A stretch of 64,000 nt of DNA. Source: Acidimicrobiia bacterium (GTDB lineage Bacteria; Actinomycetota; Acidimicrobiia; Acidimicrobiales; Bin134). The DNA is taken from the NCBI GenBank assembly GCA_022825005.1, contig JAJDYU010000004.1, positions 1 through 64,000 on the forward strand, read 5' to 3'. The notes under the pieces were generated by a model. It was not told the DNA's origin. It saw only the letters and a list, made by a program, of their open reading frames with translations, and did no database searches. The stretch's first letter is position 1, and each line of letters opens with the position of its first letter. Shown here one piece after another: positions 23,687 through 32,173 of this stretch. Made by a program: the position numbers and the translations under genes.

Positions 23687-24994
23687 CTACTGTGCAGCAC
23701 CGGTCCGGGTGTCGCAAGCTGCCCGCCATTGGGGGTAGCGGCGGTTGGCGGCTTCGGCCCATTGGGGCCGGGGCTCGACCCGGCGGCCTGTTCGGGCCCA
23801 GCGGCGGGCCAGAGCCAGGTCGTTGGACTCCAGACCGGCGCAAACGCGGGCCAGCCAGGCCGCTCCCCTAGCCGCCCCCTCGGGCACCGCGGTGACGTCT
23901 ACCGGCAGATTGGTGGCATCAGCCAGGGCCTGCATCCAGCGCTCGACGTGGGTGCCCCCGCCCACGGCCACAATGCGCTCGGGGTTGGTGCCAGCCAGAT
24001 CGAGGTGATGGCGGACCACGAACCCGGCAGCCTCGTAGCCGGCGGCCAGCACATCGGCAGGACTGTGGCCCACATCGAGGCCGACAAGTGCGGCCCGCAG
24101 ATCGGGATCGTGGCGGGGGGTGCGCTCACCCCGGATGTAAGGCACCCACAGCGGCACGCGGTCGGGGTGGGACGGTTCGTCGGCCGGATCGCCGGTGAGG
24201 GCCCTCACCCGCTCCAGAAACAGGCCGCCGGCGTTGCTCGGCCCGCCGATGGCGGCCATGCCGGGTTGGAGGTGGGGAATGGTCCACAGTCCTTCGGCCT
24301 CGGGCCACCCCTCGGCAACCGCCCAGGTGATGAGGGTGGTGCCGCAGATCACCAGCACATCGCCCGGCGAGTCGGCTCCGGCCACAAGCTGTTCGGCCAG
24401 CGCGTCCACCGTGCCGGCCGCTACCGGCGCCTCGTCCCGGTAGCCGACGGGGGCCGAGCCCATGGCCAGCTCCGGGAGGCGGGCGGGGTCGCACCACTGC
24501 GGGTCCCAGCCGTCAGCGCCGAATACCGGCAGGCAGGTCATGGCGGTTATCGCGTCGATGGCGGCCGCCCCACACAGCGCTTGGCTGGCCACCGCCTGGG
24601 CGGGCCAATAGGCGTGGGCGTCGGACACGGCCTGTTCCAACGAGCGCAGAAAGCCTACGAATTCGCCGTCGGGGTGGTGGCCCCGGTGGTCGCCGTACAG
24701 GATGCCCGGAGAGATCGGCTCGCCGTTGGCGTTGACTGCGGCCAGCGACGGGACCATGGCGGCCAGGCCGATGCCCGCCACTTGATGGCCGGCCGACACC
24801 GTGTCGCAGGCCTGCACGACGCTGATGGCCCACACCGCGGCGGCGTCGTGTTCGAACACTTCCGGGGTGGGAGCGTGCACGGCGTGGGGGATGCGGGCTC
24901 GGGTTAGGACGACGCCGTGTTCGTCGACGGCCACCGCCTTCACCGAGGTGGTGCCGATGTCGATGCCGATCGTCACCTGGACTGTCTCAGCCAC
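23687..24994 (-). CDS. FGGY-type carbohydrate kinase
   Basis: A 435-residue sugar kinase of the FGGY family. The N-terminal ATPase domain begins IGIDIGTTSVKAVAVDEHG (phosphate-1 motif), and the C-terminal domain contains VLVICGTTLITWAV and IVAVGGGTHVERWMQALAD (adenosine motif) with VPEGAARGAAWLA. It phosphorylates a sugar or polyol with ATP. The gene diverges from a 2-hydroxyacid dehydrogenase and a class II aldolase, the classic company of pentose/tetrose or deoxysugar catabolism. The pathway would be kinase, dehydrogenase or isomerase, then aldolase cleavage; the exact sugar is not predictable here. Confidence 0.9.
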   Translation of the reverse strand: MAETVQVTIGIDIGTTSVKAVAVDEHGVVLTRARIPHAVHAPTPEVFEHDAAAVWAISVVQACDTVSAGHQVAGIGLAAMVPSLAAVNANGEPISPGILYGDHRGHHPDGEFVGFLRSLEQAVSDAHAYWPAQAVASQALCGAAAIDAITAMTCLPVFGADGWDPQWCDPARLPELAMGSAPVGYRDEAPVAAGTVDALAEQLVAGADSPGDVLVICGTTLITWAVAEGWPEAEGLWTIPHLQPGMAAIGGPSNAGGLFLERVRALTGDPADEPSHPDRVPLWVPYIRGERTPRHDPDLRAALVGLDVGHSPADVLAAGYEAAGFVVRHHLDLAGTNPERIVAVGGGTHVERWMQALADATNLPVDVTAVPEGAARGAAWLARVCAGLESNDLALARRWARTGRRVEPRPQWAEAANRRYPQWRAACDTRTGAAQ

Positions 24995-25075
24995 AGCCTC
25001 AAAGGTAGTTGCCGCCTATGGGAATGGCCGTGCGTCGATGGCGTCAAACGCCTTCTCAAACCCTACGCTCAAAGC

Positions 25076-26047
25076 GTGAGCCGACCGAGGGCGCTGGTTA
25101 CCGCTCCGCTGCGGGGGCCGAGTTTGGACCAGCTGCGGGACGTGGCCGAGGTGGAGTTCGACCCGTGGATCGAGCACAGGCCAATCCGGCTCTTGGGTGC
25201 CGATGATCTGGCCGCCCGTCTGTCCGACGTGTCGGCCGACTTGCTGGTGTGCGAGGCCGACGAGTGCAAGGGGCCGGTGTTCGAGCAGCCGCTGCGGGCA
25301 GTGGCCTCCACTCGGGGCGACCCCACCAACGTGGACGTGGCCGGGGCTACCGCGGCGGGCATTCCGGTGCTTCACGCCCCGGGGCGCAACGCCGACGGGG
25401 TGGCCGAGATGGCGGTGGCGCTGATGTTCGCGGTCAATCGCTTTGTGCTGTTGGGCGACCGGGACATGCGAGCGGGCACGGTGTTCACCGACACCATCCC
25501 CTATCAGCGTTATCGGGCCTGGCAGATGGCCGGCCGCACGGTGGGACTGGTGGGGTTGGGAGCAGTGGGGCGAGCGGCCAAATGGCGCTTCGAGGGGCTG
25601 GGGATGAAGGTGGTCGCCTGCGATCCCTATCAGGCCGATGCCGACTGCGAGCTGGACGAACTGCTGGCCACTGCCGATGTGGTGTCGATGCACGCCCCGG
25701 TCAGCCCGGAGACGGCGGGGATGATCGGCGCCGAACAGTTTGCGGCCATGCGGCCGGAGACCATCTACGTGAACACCGCCCGGGCCGCACTGCACGACAC
25801 CGACGCCCTGGTGGAAGCGCTGACCTCGGGTCATCTGGGCGGCGCGGGTCTCGACCACGTTCAGGGGGAGATCCTGCCGCCCGACCATCCGCTGACCACC
25901 CTCGACAACGTGGTGCTGACCCCCCATGTGGGGGGTGCCACCTACGACACCGAGGTGAACCAGACTGACATGGTGGTGGAGGATATCTGCCGGCTCCTGG
26001 CCGGTGAGCGACCCCACCGATTGGCCAACCCGGAGGTGTGGCAATGA
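25076..26047 (+). CDS. D-isomer-specific 2-hydroxyacid dehydrogenase
   Basis: A 323-residue NAD-dependent dehydrogenase starting at GTG 25076. The start sits in a small 5-bp hairpin (ACGCT/AGCGT at 25065-25077). The nucleotide-binding fold is marked by VGLVGLGAVGRAAKWRF. The catalytic arginine lies in VNTARAALHD, the acid region is GLDHVQGEILPPDHPL and the histidine is in VLTPHVGGAT. It would interconvert 2-hydroxy and 2-keto acids, for instance phosphoglycerate-like or sugar-acid intermediates. The stop overlaps the ATG of the aldolase gene (ATGA), so the two are translated together. Confidence 0.9.
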   Translation: MSRPRALVTAPLRGPSLDQLRDVAEVEFDPWIEHRPIRLLGADDLAARLSDVSADLLVCEADECKGPVFEQPLRAVASTRGDPTNVDVAGATAAGIPVLHAPGRNADGVAEMAVALMFAVNRFVLLGDRDMRAGTVFTDTIPYQRYRAWQMAGRTVGLVGLGAVGRAAKWRFEGLGMKVVACDPYQADADCELDELLATADVVSMHAPVSPETAGMIGAEQFAAMRPETIYVNTARAALHDTDALVEALTSGHLGGAGLDHVQGEILPPDHPLTTLDNVVLTPHVGGATYDTEVNQTDMVVEDICRLLAGERPHRLANPEVWQ

Positions 26048-26703
26048 CCGACAGCACCGACATTCGAACCCAAGTGGTGGCCGCGGCCCAGGCCATGGAT
26101 GCCGCAGGGTTGGTGGTGGGCACCGCGGGCAACGTGTCGGGGCGGGCTGACGACGACATGATCTGGTTGACCCCGTCTTCGCTCCCCTACGACCAGGTGA
26201 GCGTGGACAACTTGGCGGCGGTTGACCTGGACGGGAACCTGTTGGAGGGCACGTCTCGGCCCTCTACCGAGAAGGCCATGCATCTGGCCTGCTATCGGGC
26301 TTTCCCCGAGGTGGGCGGGGTGGTGCACTGCCACCCGATACACGCCTCGATGTTCGCGGTGGCCCACAAGAGCATCCCCGCGGTGATCGAGGAGGTCATC
26401 GTGTACCTGGGTGGAAATGTGCCGGTGTCGCACTATCAGCCCACTGGCTCCGATGAGCTGGGTGAAGAGGTGGTGCGCCACTTGGCCGACCGCTCAGCGG
26501 TGCTGATGGCCAACCACGGCATGCTGTGCATCGGCGAGTCGCCCGACCACGCCCTCCACGCCGCCCTGGTGGCCGAGCACACCGCCCGCATCGTGTGGGG
26601 CGCCAGCCGCCTCGGCGACCCCATCGACCTCCCCGAAAAAGCCCGCACCGATTTCGAAGGCGTCTACACCTACCTCCGCACCGAAACCTGGTCGGTTTCG
26701 TAG
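26044..26703 (+). CDS. class II aldolase/adducin family protein
   Basis: A 219-residue zinc aldolase with FucA/AraD-like features. It contains TAGNVSGRADD (phosphate-binding loop), SRPSTEKAMHLACY (catalytic glutamate) and VVHCHPIHASMF (two zinc histidines), and the third zinc histidine comes in VLMANHGMLC. It would cleave a phosphorylated keto-sugar to dihydroxyacetone phosphate and an aldehyde, or epimerise it. It is coupled to the upstream dehydrogenase by a 4-bp overlap. Its stop is only a few bases from the convergent SnoaL-like gene, so no obvious terminator separates them. Confidence 0.9.
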   Translation: MTDSTDIRTQVVAAAQAMDAAGLVVGTAGNVSGRADDDMIWLTPSSLPYDQVSVDNLAAVDLDGNLLEGTSRPSTEKAMHLACYRAFPEVGGVVHCHPIHASMFAVAHKSIPAVIEEVIVYLGGNVPVSHYQPTGSDELGEEVVRHLADRSAVLMANHGMLCIGESPDHALHAALVAEHTARIVWGASRLGDPIDLPEKARTDFEGVYTYLRTETWSVS

Positions 26704-26707
26704 CTGA

Positions 26708-27277
26708 TCAGGCGGTGGCGAGTTCTAGGGGGGCGATTTCTTCGAGGCTGATGGGGCGGTTTGCGACGCCTTCGAAGGCGTCGTTGGCGGAGTAGACCTC
26801 TTCGCCCCGCAGGCGGGCTTCGGGGTCGTCGAAATCGACTGGCCACACGATGCCCATGCGGGCTTGGGCCAGGTAGTAGGAGTCCACGTCGGGAACCTCG
26901 ATGCCCATGGCCTCCAAGGTGCGGCCGGGGTAGGCCATGCTCATCACGCCCTCGGTGAACACCGCATCGTCGTCGGCGATGACCCGGTCGCAGTCGAACT
27001 CGAGTCGGTGGGCGCCGGTCTGCACGATGCTGCGGTCGTAGAAGCCCCGGATGGCGTCGCGATCACCGCCGGGGCTGGCGATGGGATCGTCGGGGTTCGA
27101 CCAGATGATGTACTGGGGCTTCTCGCTGAGAGTGGCCACCACCCCTTCGATGTCGGCCTGGGCCTCGCACTTCATGTGGGCCAGCACCAACTCCAGCACA
27201 TGGCGCCGCCGAGGGTTGGTCTCAGCCTCCAGCTTCTCGGCCACCAGCCGCCACGTCTTGTTCGGATCCATCTTCAT
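26708..27277 (-). CDS. SnoaL/NTF2-like protein
   Basis: A 189-residue protein. The start at 27277 is favoured by GGAGGGG about seven bases upstream. The composition and pattern (VLAHMKCEAQADIEGVVATLSE, RDAIRGFYDRSIVQTG, FTEGVMSMAYPGRTLEAMG) fit the cone-shaped SnoaL/NTF2-like fold, which holds small ligands or catalyses isomerisation and hydrolysis. Here the subgroup is not assignable. It diverges from the thiolase at 27382 with about 100 bases between the starts, so a shared promoter region is likely. A role next to the thiolase/DUF35 pair in the same pathway is possible but only inferred from position. Confidence 0.7.
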   Translation of the reverse strand: MKMDPNKTWRLVAEKLEAETNPRRRHVLELVLAHMKCEAQADIEGVVATLSEKPQYIIWSNPDDPIASPGGDRDAIRGFYDRSIVQTGAHRLEFDCDRVIADDDAVFTEGVMSMAYPGRTLEAMGIEVPDVDSYYLAQARMGIVWPVDFDDPEARLRGEEVYSANDAFEGVANRPISLEEIAPLELATA

Positions 27278-27381
27278 CGGGTTCCCCTCCCAGGTTGTTC
27301 TCTCCCCCGACGATAGATGCTGCGCTGTGCCCACGTCACAAGCAGGGAGTGGCGGCGGGCGGCCATTAGTGTGCCTAGCCG

Positions 27382-28530
27382 ATGAGCGATCGGGAGTTCG
27401 CCGGGAAGACGGCCATCGTTGGTATTGGGGGCAGCGATTTTGCCCGGCTCTACCGCACGCCGGACCCGGAGCGGACGGGGGAGGCGCTGGCCACAGAGGC
27501 CATTGCGGCGGCCATTGCCGATGCCGGGCTGGAAAAGTCGCAGATCGACGGGCTCATTACCGGGGGGCTGCCCCACTATGAGCCGGTGGCCTACCGCACC
27601 GGGCTCACCGACGTGCGTTTCGTGGTGGACTATCCCCAGGCCGGGCGCATGTGCGCCATGGCGCTGATGCACGCGGCCACCGCGGTGCATCACGGGCTGG
27701 CCGACTACGTGGTGCTGTTCAACTCGGTGGCGTTCCGCAGCCAGGGCGTCAAGTTCGGGGCCCAACCCCAAGGGCTGCTGTACGACACGATCTACGGCAT
27801 GGCCTCGCCGGGGGCGCAGTACTCCATGGGGTTCACCCGCTATCAGGCCGAGTACGGGGGCACCGAGGAGCAGCTCGGAGCGATTCCGGTGGCCATCCGC
27901 TCCCATGCCCGGATGATGCCGGGGGCCATCATGCAGGCCGAGATGACCATCGACGACTACCTGGCCGCCCGGTACATCGCCGAGCCGCTGCGGTTGTTCG
28001 ACTACTGCCTGGTAAACGACGGCGCGGTGGCCTACGTGGTGACCACCGCCGAGCGGGCCCGGGACCTGGCCCATCCTCCGGTGTTGATTGCTGGCACCGC
28101 GGGACGGGCCAACTTCCGGGAGTGGTACGTGGACCTAGGGTTCTGGGACGAGGCCTGCCGGTCGATGAAGGCCGACCTGTTCGATCCTCTGGGGGTGACC
28201 ACCGACGACATCGACTGCCTTCAGGTGTACGACAACTTCAGCGTGTCGGTGCTGTGGGGGCTGGAGGGATTCGGATTCGCCCCCAAGGGCCAGGGTTTGG
28301 AGTGGGTGCAGAACGGCCGCATCGCCTTGGGCGGGGAGCTGCCTGTCAACACCAGCGGAGGGATGCTGAGCGAGTCGTACCTCCAGGGGTGGAACCAGCA
28401 CGCCGAGGCGGTGCGCCAGCTGCGGGGCCAGGCCGGCGATCGCCAGATCCCCGACTGCGATTGGTCGCTGTACTGGTGCCTGTCGGCCCTGCCGGGGGCG
28501 ACGCTTTTGTGCCGGGACGGGCTGCTGTGA
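27382..28530 (+). CDS. thiolase-family (lipid-transfer/Ltp2-like) protein
   Basis: A 382-residue thiolase-fold protein of the lipid-transfer/SCPx type. It begins GKTAIVGIGGSDFARLYR and later has MCAMALMHAATAVHHGLADYV, YDNFSVSVLWGLEGFGF and LPVNTSGGMLSESYLQG. The standard thiolase catalytic set (Cys, His, Cys) is not all recognisable, as in Ltp2-type retro-aldolases. In known steroid side-chain degradation these act together with a DUF35 zinc-ribbon partner, and such a partner is encoded immediately downstream with a 4-bp overlap (GTGA). I therefore prefer an acyl-CoA aldolase or thiolase complex over a stand-alone acetyltransferase. Confidence 0.88.
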   Translation: MSDREFAGKTAIVGIGGSDFARLYRTPDPERTGEALATEAIAAAIADAGLEKSQIDGLITGGLPHYEPVAYRTGLTDVRFVVDYPQAGRMCAMALMHAATAVHHGLADYVVLFNSVAFRSQGVKFGAQPQGLLYDTIYGMASPGAQYSMGFTRYQAEYGGTEEQLGAIPVAIRSHARMMPGAIMQAEMTIDDYLAARYIAEPLRLFDYCLVNDGAVAYVVTTAERARDLAHPPVLIAGTAGRANFREWYVDLGFWDEACRSMKADLFDPLGVTTDDIDCLQVYDNFSVSVLWGLEGFGFAPKGQGLEWVQNGRIALGGELPVNTSGGMLSESYLQGWNQHAEAVRQLRGQAGDRQIPDCDWSLYWCLSALPGATLLCRDGLL

Positions 28531-28946
28531 GCGGGGGCGGGGACGGCTACCTCAAGCCGCTGCCGACGGTGACCCACGAGGATCGGGAGTTCTGGGCGGC
28601 GGCCCGCGAGCACCGCTTCGTGCTGCCGAAGTGCCAGGCCTGCGGGCATGTGTGGTTTCCGCCCTATGCCTCTTGTCCCGCGTGCCTGTCGTTCGACCGG
28701 GGATGGACCGAGGCTTCGGGCCGGGGCACGGTGTGGGGCTTCACCATCATGCGCCAGCCCTACATCCCGTCGTTCGAACCGGAGCTCCCCTACAACGTGG
28801 TGCTGGTGGAGTTGGAGGAGGGGCCGATGGTGTACTCCAACCTCATCGGCATCGACAACGCCGACATCGCCTGCGGCCTGCCCGTCGAAGCCGTGTTCGA
28901 GGACGCGACCGACGAGATCACCCTCATCAAGTTCCGCCCCGTTTGA
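28527..28946 (+). CDS. DUF35 Zn-ribbon OB-fold protein (thiolase partner)
   Basis: A 139-residue DUF35 protein starting at GTG 28527 within the thiolase stop. Four cysteines form a rubredoxin-like zinc site: KCQACGHVWFPPYASCPAC, at residues about 35-55. An OB-fold follows (GRGTVWGFTIMRQPYIPSF, then LPYNVVLVELEEGPMVYSNLIG). DUF35 proteins bind thiolase-like enzymes and form part of the acyl-CoA site. The reading frame also stays open far upstream inside the thiolase gene, but the DUF35 similarity and zinc ribbon begin only near 28560, so the short start is chosen. Confidence 0.9.
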   Translation: MSGGGDGYLKPLPTVTHEDREFWAAAREHRFVLPKCQACGHVWFPPYASCPACLSFDRGWTEASGRGTVWGFTIMRQPYIPSFEPELPYNVVLVELEEGPMVYSNLIGIDNADIACGLPVEAVFEDATDEITLIKFRPV

Positions 28947-28955
28947 AGGGCCGCG

Positions 28956-29726
28956 CTAGATGGTGGTCATGCCGTGGGCGTGGCCGGCGGTGTAGCCGCC
29001 GTCGACCGGCAGGGCGACGCCGGTGACGAACGAGGAGTCGTCGGAGGCCAAGAAGAAAGCGGCTCCCGCGATCTCCGAGGGAAGGCCCCAGCGCTTGAGC
29101 TTGTGCTGGTCGCGGATGCTGTCGGCAATGGGCCCGAGATGGGGGATGACCGACTGGAACATGGGGGTGTCGATGAAGCCGGGACAGATGGCGTTGGCCC
29201 TGATGTTGGCCGGGCCATAGTCGTTGGCGATGTTCTTGGTGAGCAGGATCACCCCGCCCTTGGAGGCGTTGTAGGTGCTGCCCCCCTCGCAGCCTTCGAG
29301 ACCCTCCACGCTGGCGATGGTGATGATGCTCCCCGAGCGGGCCTTCACCATGGGCTTGAGGGCGGCCCGGCACGACAGCATGGTGCCCTTGAGGTTGATG
29401 TCCTGCACCCGGTCCCACTCTTCTACGTCGAGCTCGTGAACCTGGCCGCCGCCGGCCACCCCGGCGGCGGTGACCAGAACGTCGAGCCGTCCGTGGTCTT
29501 GGATGATCTGGCCCACCAGTTCCTCTTGGGCGTCGGCATCGCGAACGTCGATCAGGTGAAAGCTCGAAGCCGGGGCCGTTTCAGCCACTGCCTTCCAGCC
29601 GTCGCCTTCGGCAATGTCGGAGCCGATCACCACGGCACCCTCTTCGGCAAACCGTTCTGCGCTCGCCAAACCGATGCCCGAAGCCGCTCCGGTGACCCAT
29701 GCCACCCTGCCGGCTAGTCGTCCCAT
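28956..29726 (-). CDS. short-chain dehydrogenase/reductase (SDR)
   Basis: A 256-residue classical SDR. It has the NAD(P)-binding TGAASGIGLASAERF motif, the strand/turn DVLVTAAGVAGG and the catalytic YxxxK in STYNASKGGVILL, with a serine a few residues ahead. The family's substrate loop and C-terminal DGGYTAG also match. It oxidises or reduces an alcohol or ketone, and specificity is unknown. It is transcribed with the P450 gene upstream, from which it is separated by 18 bases, so the two may oxidise the same compound successively. Confidence 0.93.
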   Translation of the reverse strand: MGRLAGRVAWVTGAASGIGLASAERFAEEGAVVIGSDIAEGDGWKAVAETAPASSFHLIDVRDADAQEELVGQIIQDHGRLDVLVTAAGVAGGGQVHELDVEEWDRVQDINLKGTMLSCRAALKPMVKARSGSIITIASVEGLEGCEGGSTYNASKGGVILLTKNIANDYGPANIRANAICPGFIDTPMFQSVIPHLGPIADSIRDQHKLKRWGLPSEIAGAAFFLASDDSSFVTGVALPVDGGYTAGHAHGMTTI

Positions 29727-29744
29727 GTTGGTTTCTCCTTGTTG

Positions 29745-31046
29745 TTACGCCACTAAGCGGACTTGTTGGCGCTTGACGGCGCCGACATGGAGGTGACCGT
29801 GGCGCTCGGTTTCGCCGGCCAACTCGAGTCGGGGCAGAAGGGGCAGGATGGCCTTGAGCATGGCCCGTAGCTCCCAGCGGGCCAGGTTGGCGCCCAGACA
29901 GAAGTGGACGCCGTGGCCGAAGGCCATGTGGTGGTTGGGGTTGCGGCCCACGTCGAAGCGGTAGGGATGGTCGAACACCGCATCGTCGCGGTTGGCCGAC
30001 GGGTAGAACACGCCTACGGTGTCGCCTTCTTTGATGAGCTGTCCGTGGAACTCGACATCGGCAGTGGCGGTGCGGGCGAATTGAATGACCGGAGAAGTCC
30101 ACCGCAGGATCTCCTCCACCGCGGGCTCAATCAACGACTCATCGGCCAGGAGACGGTCGATCTGGTCGCGGTTCTGGAGCAGGGCGGTGACCCCTCTGGA
30201 GGTTGCGTTGCGGGTGGTCTCGTTTCCGGCCCCCAATAGCAAGACGATGTAGCCGGTGAGCTGCTGGGTGGTGAGCGGGCAGCCGTCTACCTGGCCTTGG
30301 ACCACTGCACCGGCGAGATCGTCGCGGGGCTCAGCCTGACAGTCGTCGATGATCGTCCCGATATAGGAGCTGAATTGGCGGCTCATCCGCAGTTTGAGAT
30401 CGCCCATGGTCTCGCCCGGCTCGGCCCAGCGCAGGTTCTCTTCGTCGTCGAACATCATCTCGGTGAAGCTGTGGATCTTCGACCAGTCGTCTACAGGCAG
30501 GCCCATGAGATCGCAGATGGTGGCCAGCGGCAGCTTCACCGCATAGTCGAGCACCAAGTCGGCCTCGCCGTTGCGCTCTAGCACTTCCTGGAATTCAGCG
30601 GTGAACCGGGCGGCGTACTGGGCAAGATGCTCCTCGTGCTCGCGCATGGCCCGAGGGGTGAACCGGCGAGCCGTAAGCAGTCGGAACTTGGTGTGGCGGG
30701 GGCGGTCCATGAAAACCATGTCCATGGGCTCGTCGAGGTCCCAGCCCAGCTCTGTGAGGCGCTGAATTCGGCGCTCCCACATGCCCTGGTCGTCTTCAAT
30801 CGAAGCCAGACGCAGGCGGGGGCCTCCGTTGATGAACAACTTGTCGTTGGACGACACCCAATGGATGTCCTCGTGGCGGGTAATGGCCCAGAACGGCTCG
30901 ATATCGGGGCGCTCGTACCAGTGCACCGGAGCCTCGGCCCGCAGCAGATCCCATGCGGCCCACGGGTAGCCGTGGTCGCGATACTGCTCGGTGGAGTGAA
31001 TGTCGATCTCGTCGAGCGAAAATGCCCTGGTGTCTGTGATGGCCAT
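29745..31046 (-). CDS. cytochrome P450
   Basis: A 433-residue P450. The start at 31046 is preferred over one 18 bases further upstream because GGGGGAG lies about five bases ahead of it. Motifs are the I-helix LLLGAGNETTRNATS, ExxR in EEILRWTSP and heme loop FGHGVHFCLGANLARWELR. The helices resemble the family of bacterial CYP enzymes using steroids or fatty acids, but no specific subfamily can be claimed. The SDR gene follows. Two 8-bp arms of an inverted repeat flank the start region (see 31061-31114). Confidence 0.94.
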   Translation of the reverse strand: MAITDTRAFSLDEIDIHSTEQYRDHGYPWAAWDLLRAEAPVHWYERPDIEPFWAITRHEDIHWVSSNDKLFINGGPRLRLASIEDDQGMWERRIQRLTELGWDLDEPMDMVFMDRPRHTKFRLLTARRFTPRAMREHEEHLAQYAARFTAEFQEVLERNGEADLVLDYAVKLPLATICDLMGLPVDDWSKIHSFTEMMFDDEENLRWAEPGETMGDLKLRMSRQFSSYIGTIIDDCQAEPRDDLAGAVVQGQVDGCPLTTQQLTGYIVLLLGAGNETTRNATSRGVTALLQNRDQIDRLLADESLIEPAVEEILRWTSPVIQFARTATADVEFHGQLIKEGDTVGVFYPSANRDDAVFDHPYRFDVGRNPNHHMAFGHGVHFCLGANLARWELRAMLKAILPLLPRLELAGETERHGHLHVGAVKRQQVRLVA

Positions 31047-31060
31047 GCGCTGCTCCCCCT

Positions 31061-31114
31061 GCACTTAGCTTGCAGGGACATATTGGCAGAGCGGCGTGCT
31101 TTGACCCTAAGTGC
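31061..31114. promoter_or_regulatory. inverted repeat upstream of the P450 start
   Basis: GCACTTAG at 31061-31068 and CTAAGTGC at 31107-31114 are perfect 8-bp inverted copies 38 bases apart. They lie between the stop of the 31107-32015 gene and the P450 start. The second arm covers the stop codon of that gene. It could be an operator or a DNA hairpin; chance is not excluded at this length. Confidence 0.3.
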
Positions 31115-32015
31115 TCTCCCTCCCTATACCCTTCCATAACTGCGAGCGGAGGGGGTCGGGGGCTACTAGTTCGAAGCATTGGTTGTCCATGCGGGCGAAG
31201 CCCTCTACGGGGTAGCCGGGACGCCACCACAGTGCGTTGGGGCTAACCGAGTTGGGGCCAGCTATGTAGCGGATGTAGCTGGCGGCCAGCATGGTGGCGG
31301 AATCCTGCACGAACTGCTCGTCGAGCTCAATGGGGCAGACCATCACGGTGTGGGCCGCGGGCACGGTGATCACGGCACCCTGAGGACCGATGTCGGGAAC
31401 CGTGCGTACGAAATCGAGCAGGTGGCCGGTAACGAACAGGGACTCGCCGGTGAAGACCCGGATATTGCCAGGCAAATCGCTCCCCTCCAGAGCGGTCAGC
31501 GGCTCGTCCATCAAGGTGTTGGCCAGCGCAGCGGCCATCACCTCCCCTTGCTCGATGCCCCATTTCTCGAAATAGCTGCGATCGACCGGGCAGGCGGCGC
31601 CGTCCAAGTCCACCGACAGACAGGCGTAGAGGCCCAGCGGCAGGGGATCGCAAACCGGGTCGATCTGGCTCAGATGATGGCCGCCGACCACCCTGACCCG
31701 CAGGTCGGGTTGGAGCTTCTGGTAGTCGGCCAAGCGCTCGGCCAGGACCTCGGGGGCGAAATCGTCGAGCCGGGCGATGTGGTTGTAGATGATGAGCCGC
31801 CAATCTCCGGGCTCGGCCGCCCGACAGGTTTGGGCCAAGTTGGACAGGCCCAGCACACACTCCATGTCCTCGACGGTCACAGTGCCCTCGGCTTCGTCGA
31901 TGTCGTGCTCGCCGAAACGGGCTTGCACGACGCTCTCCACGTGGTTGAGGAATCTGCGGAGTTGCTCTGGGTTCCACCACGGAGCCCAAGCGCAGGTAAC
32001 AGGTGGAGCAGACAC
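31107..32015 (-). CDS. hypothetical protein with DUF1444/YtpQ-like layout
   Basis: A 302-residue soluble protein with no certain assignment. Its first 120 residues contain GEHDIDEAEGTVTVEDMECVLG. The rest is a repeated alpha/beta pattern: YFEKWGIEQGEVMAAALANTL, FTGESLFVTGHLLDF and AVITVPAAHTVMVCPI. These three blocks resemble the order seen in the poorly characterised DUF1444 (YtpQ) family, but the match is from memory and not decisive. Alternative possibilities are a regulatory or chaperone-like protein. It diverges from the pyrE-like gene with about 158 bases between the starts, containing the AT-rich palindrome at 32093-32112. Confidence 0.55.
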   Translation of the reverse strand: MSAPPVTCAWAPWWNPEQLRRFLNHVESVVQARFGEHDIDEAEGTVTVEDMECVLGLSNLAQTCRAAEPGDWRLIIYNHIARLDDFAPEVLAERLADYQKLQPDLRVRVVGGHHLSQIDPVCDPLPLGLYACLSVDLDGAACPVDRSYFEKWGIEQGEVMAAALANTLMDEPLTALEGSDLPGNIRVFTGESLFVTGHLLDFVRTVPDIGPQGAVITVPAAHTVMVCPIELDEQFVQDSATMLAASYIRYIAGPNSVSPNALWWRPGYPVEGFARMDNQCFELVAPDPLRSQLWKGIGREST

Positions 32016-32092
32016 GCGCTCCTCCCCTCATTCTTCGGTTGTTGAGGGGAAGGTTGGGTTGACCGTAGCGGGCCTGAGCTGGGGATCGCTTG

Positions 32093-32112
32093 TGGAAATA
32101 CGACTATTTCCA
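32093..32112. promoter_or_regulatory. 20-bp palindrome in the divergent promoter region
   Basis: Arms TGGAAATA (32093-32100) and TATTTCCA (32105-32112) are perfectly complementary around a 4-base centre, CGAC. The next 20 bases are AT-rich, with two TTTATTTC units, unlike the GC-rich surroundings. It lies between divergent starts at 32015 and 32174, so an operator for one or both genes is plausible. Confidence 0.5.
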
Positions 32113-32173
32113 ATTTATTTCACTTTATTTCGAGCGAACGAGCCCCATCAGCGGCGACCACTAGTGTGGGGAC

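Noticed and set aside
27651..28527. Upstream extension of the DUF35 frame
   Set aside because: It runs inside the thiolase gene in another frame, and the DUF35 similarity begins only after GTG 28527.
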